Part shown: positions 42,645 through 50,160 of the stretch, piece by piece
Layout: every line of letters starts with the position of its first letter
Position numbering within the stretch: the first letter of the stretch is position 1
NCBI RefSeq assembly: GCF_000526775.1
Contig: NZ_JAGS01000001.1
Location: forward strand, 1,178,001-1,242,000
Reading direction: 5' to 3'
DNA from: Ruminococcus albus AD2013
GTDB lineage: Bacteria; Bacillota; Clostridia; Oscillospirales; Ruminococcaceae
Length of the DNA stretch: 64,000 nt
The notes under the pieces: model-generated
Seen by the model: only the letters and a program-made list of their open reading frames with translations
Told to the model about the DNA's origin: nothing
Databases searched by the model: none
Program-made: the position numbers and the translations under genes

Positions 42645-43192
42645 CAGTTACCATTCCTTTCTATCTTCATCTGACATACAGCCATGGCGCTGAGAGCGTT
42701 CTCGTGGCTTTCAGGAGTTACACCTGCACAGCATTCAGCATTTATAACTATGGGTACTTCGGGAAATGCCGCTTTTACTATCATCGCATTGGAGATAACA
42801 CAGATATCGGTGCATACCCCGATGAATTCGATCTCATCGATATCTTTTCCGTCAGCCATTTTTTTCAGGACTTCGGTAAGTTCCGCAGAACCAAATGCAG
42901 GCTTTTCTACAAGGATATCATTTTCCTTTCTTACGGCTTCTATACGAGGATCAAGCTTCCAGCCCTCAGTACCGCGTACACAGTGTACGACCGGTAAATT
43001 CCTGCCTTCCTGTGTTTCCATATAATTCTCAGCGTGAGTATCAAGAGTGAACACCACAGGGACATCCGGCTGCTCCTCACGGAAATCAGCTATCCTCTTT
43101 GCAGCCTTGTCGGCAGCCGCATCACATTCGGCATTACCGAGAACGCCGTTTGTAAAATCCTTTTGCAGGTCAATCGCAACTAAGATCTTCAT
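42644..43192 (-). CDS. Isochorismatase-family hydrolase, nicotinamidase-like
   Basis: A 182-residue cysteine hydrolase. The catalytic triad is D8 (AIDLQKDF), K97 (VEKPAFGS) and C131 (GVCTDICVISNAM), with the cis-peptide before it. Metal-site residues typical of nicotinamidase are present: D51 and H53 in LDTHAENY and H70 in LPVVHCVRGTEGWKLDP. PncA converts nicotinamide to nicotinate, which would compete with NAMPT, so it may instead hydrolyse another amide or offer an alternative route. It is first in the NAD operon, behind a strong promoter at 43253-43281. Confidence 0.82.
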   Translation of the reverse strand: MKILVAIDLQKDFTNGVLGNAECDAAADKAAKRIADFREEQPDVPVVFTLDTHAENYMETQEGRNLPVVHCVRGTEGWKLDPRIEAVRKENDILVEKPAFGSAELTEVLKKMADGKDIDEIEFIGVCTDICVISNAMIVKAAFPEVPIVINAECCAGVTPESHENALSAMAVCQMKIERNGN

Positions 43193-43252
43193 AATGATAC
43201 CGTCCTTTCATTTTTCTTAGTAACCTCTAGTTTGTATCTTTTTGTTGTTATC

Positions 43253-43281
43253 ATTATAGCACTATACTCCCCTTTTGTCAA
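43253..43281 (-). promoter_or_regulatory. Promoter of the NAD salvage operon
   Basis: Minus strand TTGACA, 17 bases, TATAAT, about 60 bp before the first start; near consensus, so constitutive expression is likely. Confidence 0.88.
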
Positions 43282-43465
43282 CAGGACTTATTCAACAAAT
43301 TTAGAAACACCATTTTGTGCACATCAGGCATAATATACAATTCACTAAATCTTTTCAGCAAGAGAACTACATCAATCGTGATATTCAATATTATCCAAAA
43401 GTGATATCCTTTAATATTGTTAATATTATACAATCTCATAGATAATATGTCAACATAGATATTGC

Positions 43466-43499
43466 TAAAAAAGCAGTCCATGGAGATCCATGAACTGCT
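43466..43499 (-). terminator. Terminator at the right end of the sigG element
   Basis: Twelve-base arms AGCAGTCCATGG / CCATGAACTGCT (one mismatch) followed on the minus strand by six T. No minus-strand gene of the element precedes it in the linear map, but on the excised circle it lies just past the recombinase stop and the att core. The rest of 43193-43522 holds only the NAD promoter and AT-rich sequence. Confidence 0.82.
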
Positions 43500-43522
43500 C
43501 ATAATACTATTTCGACTTTCCA

Positions 43523-43532
43523 ACGCAGTGCC
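43523..43532 (+). other. Right attachment core of the sigG element
   Basis: ACGCAGTGCC, identical to 37346-37355. TTTCGACT at 43511-43518 just inside is inverted relative to the left end. Confidence 0.88.
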
Positions 43533-44016
43533 AATGATATTGGGAGAAATAAAACGCTATATGCGGGATTTCCGACCTATCCGCGTAAGCCGTTCTCTCC
43601 GCGACCTCGCCTATAAGGTCATGCAGGCAAAAGAAAACTTCATCGTAGAAAACCAGCGTGAACCTTCCATTGACGAGATCGCAGAGATAACAGGTGAAAA
43701 GCGTGCAGGTATCGTCACAGCACTTGAATCTGTCACCGACCCTGTATCCATCTACGAACCTGTTTATACCGAAGGCGGAGATTCATTATATATAGCCGAT
43801 CAAATATGCGACGGCACAGACGACCGAAGCTGGCTGGAAGAACTCACCATGAAAGAAGCACTGCGTTCCCTGAAGCCACGCGAGAAAAATATCCTTTTTC
43901 TTCGATATTTCAAAGGGCATACTCAAATGGAAGTTGCCAAAGAAATCGGCATATCACAAGCACAGGTCTCTCGCCTTGAAAAGAATGCTCTGGATAAGAT
44001 CAAATCACATTTTTAA
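43523..44016 (+). CDS. sigG: 3' half of interrupted sporulation sigma factor sigG
   Basis: Encodes the rest of SigG from A94-V95-P96: MILGEIKRYMRDFRPIRVSRS (region 2.4 and linker), region 3 (EPSIDEIAEITG) and region 4 with LKPREKNILFLRYFKGHTQMEVAKEIGISQAQVSRLEKNAL (helix-turn-helix). It has no start codon of its own; an in-frame ATG at 43462 lies in element DNA and the residues it would add are not SigG-like. Excision joins it to the 5' half. Its end overlaps the convergent PHP gene by 12 bp. Confidence 0.93.
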
Positions 44017-44868
44017 AAACTGCGGTTCATGACGCTTGAAGTACGCCGAATACTCAAATCCTGCCGCCTTTGCAAGTTCTATGCCCTCATGTATTCCCTT
44101 GCCGAGGTCGGCAGTTTTATGGGCATCCGAACCTATGGTGAGTATCTCACCGCCAAGTTCACGGTAAAGCTTCACTGTTTCAAAATCGGGAAAAGTCCTG
44201 CCGTACTTCTGGCGCAGACCAGAGGTGTTTATCTCGATACCCTTGCCGCGTGATATAAGGGTTTTGAAAATCTCCCTGATGATCTCGTCATAAGAGGATA
44301 TATCTACCTTTCTTCCGTGCTCGCCGCAGATATACCTAAGCGGATAAGTAAGGTGACCGAGGACATCTATATCTGCAAAACGGCACATATCGAGCGTCTG
44401 CAAGAAGCAATCTTTCAGCAGAGCGTCTATCTCACTGTCCGTCATTTTGCTGTAATCAAGATAATAGAAATCATCAACACCTGCATTCATGTGGTGGGAA
44501 CCGATTATAAAATCAAGCCGTTCATCATTAGATAGTTCAGCCGCCCTTTCCTTATCCTGCATGGGCTGACCCATTTCAACTCCAACAATGATATCAAGCT
44601 TTCCGCGGAACTTTTCACGCAAAATGACTTGTTCAGCAATACTGTCAAGGGCATACTTCCCCGCGCCGTACATCATAGCATCGGTGACATCTTCCCTGTC
44701 CCCGAAATAATGCTCAGCCGGATACCAGAAATTAACATCGCAATGGTCTGTCAGAGCAAACACAGATAAACCCAATTCAGCCGCCCGCAGGCACATAGCC
44801 TCGGCGCTGTCCTCAGCATCAGGTGAAAAGCTGCTGTGAGTGTGCATATCAAGCAATATTTTTTCCAT
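44005..44868 (-). CDS. PHP-domain histidinol-phosphatase family protein
   Basis: A 287-residue metal-dependent phosphatase of the HisJ/HisK PHP type. Metal motifs are DMHTHSSFSPDAE, LTDHCD, VGVEMG, IIGSHHMN, DVLGHLTYP and GSDAHKTADLG. HisJ-type enzymes remove phosphate from histidinol phosphate, but no his genes are near and other PHP members act on other phosphoesters. It starts three bases after the preceding sugar isomerase-like gene and is convergent with sigG. Confidence 0.85.
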   Translation of the reverse strand: MEKILLDMHTHSSFSPDAEDSAEAMCLRAAELGLSVFALTDHCDVNFWYPAEHYFGDREDVTDAMMYGAGKYALDSIAEQVILREKFRGKLDIIVGVEMGQPMQDKERAAELSNDERLDFIIGSHHMNAGVDDFYYLDYSKMTDSEIDALLKDCFLQTLDMCRFADIDVLGHLTYPLRYICGEHGRKVDISSYDEIIREIFKTLISRGKGIEINTSGLRQKYGRTFPDFETVKLYRELGGEILTIGSDAHKTADLGKGIHEGIELAKAAGFEYSAYFKRHEPQFLKM

Positions 44869-44871
44869 GAA

Positions 44872-45651
44872 CTAAGCCTCCGCGATAAGTAAATCAAGCT
44901 TCTGAGCCGCCTGTTTAGCCTTTTCAACAAACTCGGCGGGAGAAATTTGAGCATACTTCTCAGACCTGTCCTTGAAGACCTCCAGCGATAATGCACCCTC
45001 ATAGCCCAGAGTTTTAAGCTTTTTTGCGAAAGGCTCGTAGTTGATATTACCGTCAAATGGCAGCATATGAGAGTCGGAATTACCGTCGTTATCGTGGATA
45101 TGCAAAGCCTCAAGAAGACTGCCGTGCTTCATCAGCCTGTCATCACCTTTGGTGAAGCAGTTTTCATGACCCACATCGTAGCAGAAACCAACGCTCTCGC
45201 TGACACCGAATTTGCCGAACAGTACATCAAGGAAATCAGGGAGCTGTATATTCTCGAACAGCAGCTTGATACCGTAATTCGCCGCTGTGGAGATCAGTCC
45301 GTCAAAATTTTTCATGCCAAAGACAGTCACTTGTGGCGGCACAAGACCGTCCGTCGGGTGAACAACTATCTTGCTGACATTGTTTTCTGCGCATATCCTG
45401 ATGCAATCCGCAGTACGATTGTATATAGCGGTGCTGTCACTGCGCTTTTCCCACAGAGAATTCATTCTGTCAAAGGGCGAGTGGACATTTTCCACCGCAA
45501 GACCGAACTTATCGGCAAGCTCGAACTGAATATGTTTGTATTCCTCGGAAAAACCAAGCATAACGCCGTCAAAGCCATGTTCCTTAATAATTCCAAGTCG
45601 TTCTTCAAGCGGTATTGCGGAAGTAAAATCCGCGAACATATTAAGCTTCAT
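44872..45651 (-). CDS. Sugar phosphate isomerase/epimerase-like TIM-barrel protein
   Basis: A 259-residue protein of the xylose isomerase-like TIM-barrel superfamily. It has HGFDGVMLGFSEEY, AVENVHSPFDRM, KIVVHPTDG, LLFENIQLPDF, FCYDVGHENCF, the metal-type HIHDNDGNSDSHMLPFDGNINY and LSLEVFKDRS. Conserved Glu, Asp and His residues suggest an active metal enzyme, but the substrate is unknown. GGGAGGG precedes the ATG. It is probably co-transcribed with the PHP gene, which follows at once. Confidence 0.82.
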   Translation of the reverse strand: MKLNMFADFTSAIPLEERLGIIKEHGFDGVMLGFSEEYKHIQFELADKFGLAVENVHSPFDRMNSLWEKRSDSTAIYNRTADCIRICAENNVSKIVVHPTDGLVPPQVTVFGMKNFDGLISTAANYGIKLLFENIQLPDFLDVLFGKFGVSESVGFCYDVGHENCFTKGDDRLMKHGSLLEALHIHDNDGNSDSHMLPFDGNINYEPFAKKLKTLGYEGALSLEVFKDRSEKYAQISPAEFVEKAKQAAQKLDLLIAEA

Positions 45652-45684
45652 ATTTCCCTCCCTGCAAAATCTGTTGTCGAATAC

Positions 45685-45708
45685 AAAAAGAGGGGCGCAA
45701 AGCCCCTC
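45685..45708 (-). terminator. Terminator of the UPF0237-UPF0210 operon
   Basis: Arms GAGGGGC / GCCCCTC with a five-base loop, then five T on the minus strand. Confidence 0.88.
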
Positions 45709-45716
45709 GGGATATG

Positions 45717-47072
45717 TTAGTTTTTCAGTGAATGCAGAGGTGCAGGTATCTGACCGCCTCTGTTTATAAATTTGCTTGCAGATTCCTTTTTGAGCGGCAT
45801 TACAGGTCCGCAGCCGAACAGACCGCCCCAGTCAAGTTCCTCACCAACGTCCTTTCCGATAGCGGGGATAACTCTGACAGCAGTAGTCTTGCAGTTCACC
45901 ATACCGATAGCAGCTTCGTCAGCAATTATAGCAGAGAGTGTATCAGCAGGAGTATCGCCGGGAACAACTATCATGTCAAGACCAACAGAGCATACTGCGG
46001 TCATAGCTTCAAGCTTCTCGATGCACAGCGCACCGCTCTTTGCGGCAGCTATCATGCCTGCGTCCTCGGATACGGGAATGAATGCGCCTGAAAGTCCGCC
46101 GATACGCGAGCAAGCCATAACGCCGCCCTTCTTGACTGCATCATTGAGCATAGCAAGGCAGGCAGTAGTACCGTGAGTACCGCACTTTTCAAGACCTATC
46201 TCTTCCAGTATATGAGCAACAGAGTCACCAACAGCAGGAGTAGGCGCAAGCGAAAGGTCAACGATACCAAAAGGTACGCCCAGTCTTTCAGAAGCGATGG
46301 TACCAACGAGCTGACCAACGCGGGTTATCTTATAGGAGATCTCCTTTATAACATCTGCGATACCTGTGATATCAGCATCAGGATACTTTTTCAGTGCAGC
46401 TCTTACAACGCCGGGTCCGGAAACGCCGACATTTATCATGCAGTCGGGCTCGCCAACACCGTGGAATGCACCAGCCATAAAGGGGTTATCCTCAACGGCA
46501 TTGCAGAATACTACCAGCTTAGCGGCACCGAAGCAAGCCTGATCAACAGTCTTTTCAGCGCACTCGCGGATAATACCGCCCATCATCTTTACAGCGTCAA
46601 GGTTTATACCTGTCTTGGTAGAACCGATATTAACGGAAGAGCAAACTCTCTCGGTAGTGGCAAGTGCCTCGGGTATGGATTTGATAAGCTCAACATCGCC
46701 CGCAGAGAAGCCCTTGGGCACAAGTGCTGAGTATCCGCCGATAAGGTTAACGCCAACAGTCTTCGCAGCCCTGTCCATAGCGTGTGCGAACTTAACGGGA
46801 GAACCCTTGCAGGCTGCGGAGATTATAGCGATAGGAGTAACGGAGATACGCTTGTTGATTATCGGTATTCCAAGCTCCTTCTCTATCTGCTCGCCCACCT
46901 TAACAAGGTCTTTAGCCTTGGTGGTTATCTTCTCATAGACCTTTTCGCAAGCCTTGTCGATATCGCTGTCGATACAATCAAGCAGGGATATGCCCATGGT
47001 TATAGTACGTATGTCAAGACAATCGTCCTGTATCATGCGTATGGTTTCAAGAATGTCATATACATTTATCAT
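45717..47072 (-). CDS. PFL-like family protein UPF0210
   Basis: A 451-residue protein of the UPF0210 (DUF711) family, distantly like glycyl radical enzymes in fold but without an obvious glycyl radical motif. Recognised from ETIRMIQDDCLDIRTITMGISLLDC at the N terminus, GGYSALVPKGFS, SSVNIGSTKTGINLDAV, GVGEPDCMINVGVSGPGVV, GIVDLSLAPTPAVGDSVA, CGTHGTTACLAMLNDAVKKGG and LFGCGPVMPL. The biochemical role is not established. It follows the small ACT protein gene by 18 bp, the partnership seen in many Gram-positive genomes. Confidence 0.9.
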   Translation of the reverse strand: MINVYDILETIRMIQDDCLDIRTITMGISLLDCIDSDIDKACEKVYEKITTKAKDLVKVGEQIEKELGIPIINKRISVTPIAIISAACKGSPVKFAHAMDRAAKTVGVNLIGGYSALVPKGFSAGDVELIKSIPEALATTERVCSSVNIGSTKTGINLDAVKMMGGIIRECAEKTVDQACFGAAKLVVFCNAVEDNPFMAGAFHGVGEPDCMINVGVSGPGVVRAALKKYPDADITGIADVIKEISYKITRVGQLVGTIASERLGVPFGIVDLSLAPTPAVGDSVAHILEEIGLEKCGTHGTTACLAMLNDAVKKGGVMACSRIGGLSGAFIPVSEDAGMIAAAKSGALCIEKLEAMTAVCSVGLDMIVVPGDTPADTLSAIIADEAAIGMVNCKTTAVRVIPAIGKDVGEELDWGGLFGCGPVMPLKKESASKFINRGGQIPAPLHSLKN

Positions 47073-47090
47073 TTTACAGATATCCCCTTA

Positions 47091-47360
47091 TCAAATATGG
47101 TGCATACAGTTGAAAATATCCTCGTGCATAACGTGTACCTTAACACCCAGTTCGTCGCCAAGGGCTGTAAGGCTGTCGCTGAGGGTAGCAAAATCCGAAG
47201 TAAGCTTAGAGATATCAACTACCATGATCATAGCAAAAAGCTCCTGCAGAACGGACTGAGTTACCTCCTCCACGTTTGCATTGAGCTCTGCACACTTGGT
47301 GCTGACCTTTGCAAGTATACCAACAGTATCCTTGCCGATAACAGTTACAACTGCTCTCAT
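47091..47360 (-). CDS. ACT-domain protein UPF0237
   Basis: An 89-residue ACT-domain protein (RAVVTVIGKDTVGILAKVSTKCAE at the N terminus, NVEEVTQSVLQELFAMIMVVD in the middle). ACT domains bind small ligands such as amino acids, so it probably senses a ligand for the adjacent UPF0210 protein. AAAGGCGG precedes the ATG and the promoter at 47402-47430 drives the pair. Confidence 0.9.
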   Translation of the reverse strand: MRAVVTVIGKDTVGILAKVSTKCAELNANVEEVTQSVLQELFAMIMVVDISKLTSDFATLSDSLTALGDELGVKVHVMHEDIFNCMHHI

Positions 47361-47401
47361 ATATAAAACCGCCTTTCTGTCATATCTTTTTTAACCTATT
47401 A

Positions 47402-47430
47402 ATTATAACACATTATAACTATTTTGCCAA
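47402..47430 (-). promoter_or_regulatory. Promoter of the UPF0237-UPF0210 operon
   Basis: Minus strand TTGGCA, 17 bases, TATAAT; a second TATAAT lies 11 bases upstream of the first. Confidence 0.78.
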
Positions 47431-47465
47431 TAGGATATTTTATAAACATTCTATTAACGCGAAAA

Positions 47466-48632
47466 TTACCGTGTAAGCACTATTTTTCTGGTATACTCGC
47501 TTTTAAATTCGGGACTACCGCTTACGCACATCTGCTGGAATGTAGCCGCGTTCCTTTCAAGTTCGGATATCCTTGCCGCCCTTGATGAAAGCTTTTCAAG
47601 TTCAGCCATAGAAGTTGCATACTTCATCGTCATATTGCCGCAGGCTGAGAATATCTCACGTCCCCTGTCATTCAGGGCAAGTATCCTGCCATATGGTACA
47701 TCGAAAAAGTCGTGTGAAGTTACTCCAAGTGCAAGATACATCATCATTCTCCTGACCCTTGCAAGAGTCACCGCCTTGTGCTTGAACTGTTCTGCAAAAT
47801 CATCGGGAGTGCGTATCAGCTCACACTTTGTCTCACGGGTATTGACAAATCTTCTGGCCACATGAGTGGATACATCGGGCATTCGCTGTATCTCGGCAGA
47901 TGAAGCAGTCATTATCTTCATAAGCACTGCCTTGTCCGCATTTTTTATAAGATATGGCTCGCTTTCAAGGGTCTTCGGAACATAAGCCGAATAGTCCTCA
48001 GCCTCCGAAATAAGCCTGCGGATATGTGAAGCACTGGCGATATCCGCCGAAACGATACCGCTGTCATGTTCGGCACCTTTTCGCCTCACTGCCGTTGGAG
48101 CTATCCAAGGGGCATATTTTTTCAGTGCTTTTATGTACTCAATAGCAAGCATATTGTTGGGCTTATCAAATAAAGCCTTTATTTCCGGTATCCCCGCCGC
48201 CGAAGCCACTGCCGCAGGATAGGGCACTCCATTTTCCAGCATTTCCTTTACATAGTCCGACTCATCAAGTTCAGATGATATCTCTGCCGCTTTATCAAGC
48301 AGTGCGATATCATCGTCCTCACAGCCAAAGGAAAGCATGGATACTCCACCCTCGCCAAAACCTGCAAGTATCTGCACAGCTGCTCCTGCAAAACGTTCAG
48401 CGCTTGAACATGAATAGGGACAAGGAAGCTCGATCACAAGGTCTGCACCGTTTTCAACAGCGGTCTTTGCACGGAAATACTTGTCTGCTATCGCAGTATC
48501 TCCCCGCTGAACGACGGCACCGCTCATAACCACAACGATATGCGTCGCGCCCATTCGTCGTGTCTCTTCAAGATGATATTTGTGTCCGTTGTGAAAAGGG
48601 TTATACTCGGCTACTACTCCTGCAATTTTCAT
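47466..48632 (-). CDS. tmcAL: tRNA(Met) cytidine acetate ligase TmcAL
   Basis: Forms N4-acetylcytidine at the wobble base of elongator tRNA(Met) from acetate and ATP. The 388-residue nucleotidyltransferase-fold protein begins GVVAEYNPFHNGHKYHLEETRR (HxGH-type motif), with VMSGAVVQRGDTAIADKYFRAKTAVENGADLVIELP and SFGCEDDD following, and SASHIRRLISE further on. GGGAGGTG precedes the ATG. It is divergent from ackA, which would consume or make acetyl phosphate, but no functional link is implied. Confidence 0.9.
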   Translation of the reverse strand: MKIAGVVAEYNPFHNGHKYHLEETRRMGATHIVVVMSGAVVQRGDTAIADKYFRAKTAVENGADLVIELPCPYSCSSAERFAGAAVQILAGFGEGGVSMLSFGCEDDDIALLDKAAEISSELDESDYVKEMLENGVPYPAAVASAAGIPEIKALFDKPNNMLAIEYIKALKKYAPWIAPTAVRRKGAEHDSGIVSADIASASHIRRLISEAEDYSAYVPKTLESEPYLIKNADKAVLMKIMTASSAEIQRMPDVSTHVARRFVNTRETKCELIRTPDDFAEQFKHKAVTLARVRRMMMYLALGVTSHDFFDVPYGRILALNDRGREIFSACGNMTMKYATSMAELEKLSSRAARISELERNAATFQQMCVSGSPEFKSEYTRKIVLTR

Positions 48633-48710
48633 AGCTTCACCTCCCGGGGTTCATGTTAACAAATTCACATAATAAATATTGTGCAATATGTATATTTAAG
48701 CAAAACAGTA

Positions 48711-48739
48711 TTGCAATTTATCACAAAAATTGTTATACT
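48711..48739 (+). promoter_or_regulatory. Promoter of ackA
   Basis: TTGCAA, 17 bases, TATACT. A leader hairpin, ATATCAGGGC / GCCCGATAT at 48751-48780, follows. Confidence 0.7.
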
Positions 48740-48816
48740 AATATTATATGATATCAGGGCAGGATTGTCAAGCCCGATATAATATCCATCTATAAATTGA
48801 GAGGAGTTTTTTTCCA

Positions 48817-50013
48817 ATGAAAATTCTGGTAGTAAATGCCGGTTCTTCTTCGCTGAAGTATCAGCTGTTGAACATGGAGGACGAGAGCGTTATAGCAAAG
48901 GGCAACTGTGACCGTATCGGTATCGATGGTCATGTAAGCGCCAAGACAGGCGACGGCAGAAGCTATGAAGCTGACTGCAACTTCCCTACCCACACCGAAG
49001 CTTTTGAGAAGCTGGTAGAGATACTGACAAGCGGTGAGACCAAGGTCATCGATTCGATGGACGAGATCTCTGCTGTAGGACACAGAATAGTACAGGGCGC
49101 TGAGATATTCAGAGAGACCTGCGCTGTAACCGATGAAGTTATCGACAAGATCGACAGCCTGGCAGAGCTGGCACCTGTTCACAATCATCCTCATGCACTT
49201 GCACTGAGAGCTTGTAAAGCAGTTCTTCCCGCGGGCACACCTCAGGCAGTTGTATTCGATACTGCTTTCCACGCAACTATGCCCAGAAAGGCTTACCTCT
49301 ATGGTCTGCCCTATGAGTGCTACAAGGATCTGCACGTAAGAAAATACGGCTTCCACGGTACATCTCACAGATTCGTTTCCGGCGAGCTGGCTAAGGTAAT
49401 GGGCAAGAAACCCGAGGAACTGAAGATAGTTTCCTGCCACCTTGGCAACGGTTCTTCCATCACAGCTGTTGACGGAGGCAAGTCCGTTGATACTTCAATG
49501 GGCTTCACTCCTCTGGACGGTCTTGTAATGGGTACACGCTGCGGTGCTGTTGACCCCTCCGCTGTAGAGTTCGTAGCTAAGAAGAAGGGCTTCACTCCCG
49601 ATGAGATGACAGCTTACATGAACAAGCAGTCAGGTTTCCTTGGCGTTTCCGGTATCAGCTCCGATAACAGAGATATCCAGAAGGCTGCCGCTGAAGGCAA
49701 TGAGCAGGCTCAGGCTGTTAACGAGATGCTTACATATCAGATCAAGAAGTACATCGGTTCTTATGCGGCTGCTATGGGTGGCGTTGATGCTGTTCTGTTC
49801 ACAGGCGGTATCGGCGAGAATGCTCCCGAGGTAAGAGCTGACGCTTGTGAGGGTCTGGAGTTCCTGGGTATCAAGATCGATGCAGAGAAGAACAACTGCC
49901 GCGGCAAACTGGTTGAGATCTCCACTGCTGATTCCAAGGTTAAGGTATATGTAATACCTACCAACGAAGAACTGCTCATCGCAAGAGATACTCTCGCACT
50001 GATCTCCAAGTAA
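48817..50013 (+). CDS. ackA: Acetate kinase
   Basis: Converts acetyl phosphate and ADP to acetate and ATP, the energy-yielding end of fermentation. The 398-residue ASKHA-fold protein has VVNAGSSSLKYQL, VGHRIVQGAE, VFDTAFHATMP, RKYGFHGTSHRFV, SCHLGNGSSITAV, DTSMGFTPLDGLVMGTRCGAVDP and LFTGGIGENAPEVR, with the C-terminal IPTNEELLIARDT. GAGAGGAG lies upstream. No phosphotransacetylase gene is adjacent. Confidence 0.97.
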   Translation: MKILVVNAGSSSLKYQLLNMEDESVIAKGNCDRIGIDGHVSAKTGDGRSYEADCNFPTHTEAFEKLVEILTSGETKVIDSMDEISAVGHRIVQGAEIFRETCAVTDEVIDKIDSLAELAPVHNHPHALALRACKAVLPAGTPQAVVFDTAFHATMPRKAYLYGLPYECYKDLHVRKYGFHGTSHRFVSGELAKVMGKKPEELKIVSCHLGNGSSITAVDGGKSVDTSMGFTPLDGLVMGTRCGAVDPSAVEFVAKKKGFTPDEMTAYMNKQSGFLGVSGISSDNRDIQKAAAEGNEQAQAVNEMLTYQIKKYIGSYAAAMGGVDAVLFTGGIGENAPEVRADACEGLEFLGIKIDAEKNNCRGKLVEISTADSKVKVYVIPTNEELLIARDTLALISK

Positions 50014-50029
50014 TATAATGAATATATTT

Positions 50030-50060
50030 CCGCCGTCGGTGCATCTGACGGCGGTTTTCT
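50030..50060 (+). terminator. Terminator of ackA
   Basis: Arms CCGCCGTC / GACGGCGG then TTTTCTTT. Confidence 0.9.
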
Positions 50061-50070
50061 TTGGTAAACA

Positions 50071-50102
50071 AAAACGGCATACCAGACACGGTATGCCGTT
50101 TT
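50071..50102. terminator. Second terminator after ackA
   Basis: Arms AACGGCATACC / GGTATGCCGTT with A-run before and T-run after; works in either direction. Confidence 0.8.
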
Positions 50103-50125
50103 CACATTGATATATCCGACTGAAA

Positions 50126-50152
50126 AACAAAAGCACGGAGAAACCCCCGTGC
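50126..50152 (-). terminator. Terminator of spoVS
   Basis: Arms GCACGG / CCGTGC, followed on the minus strand by TTTTGTTTTT. Confidence 0.8.
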
Positions 50153-50160
50153 TGTAATTA

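Larger units (their letters stand above)
37346..43532. mobile_element. Site-specific (skin-like) intervening element in sigG, 6177 bp
   Basis: DNA between two ACGCAGTGCC copies that splits sigG. Contents from left: large serine recombinase, a coupled 41-residue ORF, MFS transporter, nicotinamide phosphoribosyltransferase, PRPP synthetase-like protein, nicotinamidase-like hydrolase, and an AT-rich right end with a terminator. Excision would restore sigG in frame and place TTTCGACT and AGTCGAAA as dyad arms around the core on the circle. No phage structural, replication or conjugation gene is present. It is analogous in layout to sigK skin elements but carries metabolic cargo. Excision is inferred, not seen. 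Confidence 0.9.

Noticed and set aside
43462..43522. Separate start of a sigma factor gene at 43462
   Set aside because: The extra residues are not SigG-like and lie in element DNA containing the terminator; the rest matches the missing SigG half exactly.
37346..43532. Split sigG as an assembly chimera or simple decay
   Set aside because: Direct core repeats, exact in-frame rejoining, a recombinase at the boundary and dyad arms on the reconstituted circle all argue for site-specific insertion; both halves are free of other damage.
37346..43532. Prophage or conjugative element
   Set aside because: No capsid, tail, terminase, lysis, replication, relaxase or type IV secretion gene is present.
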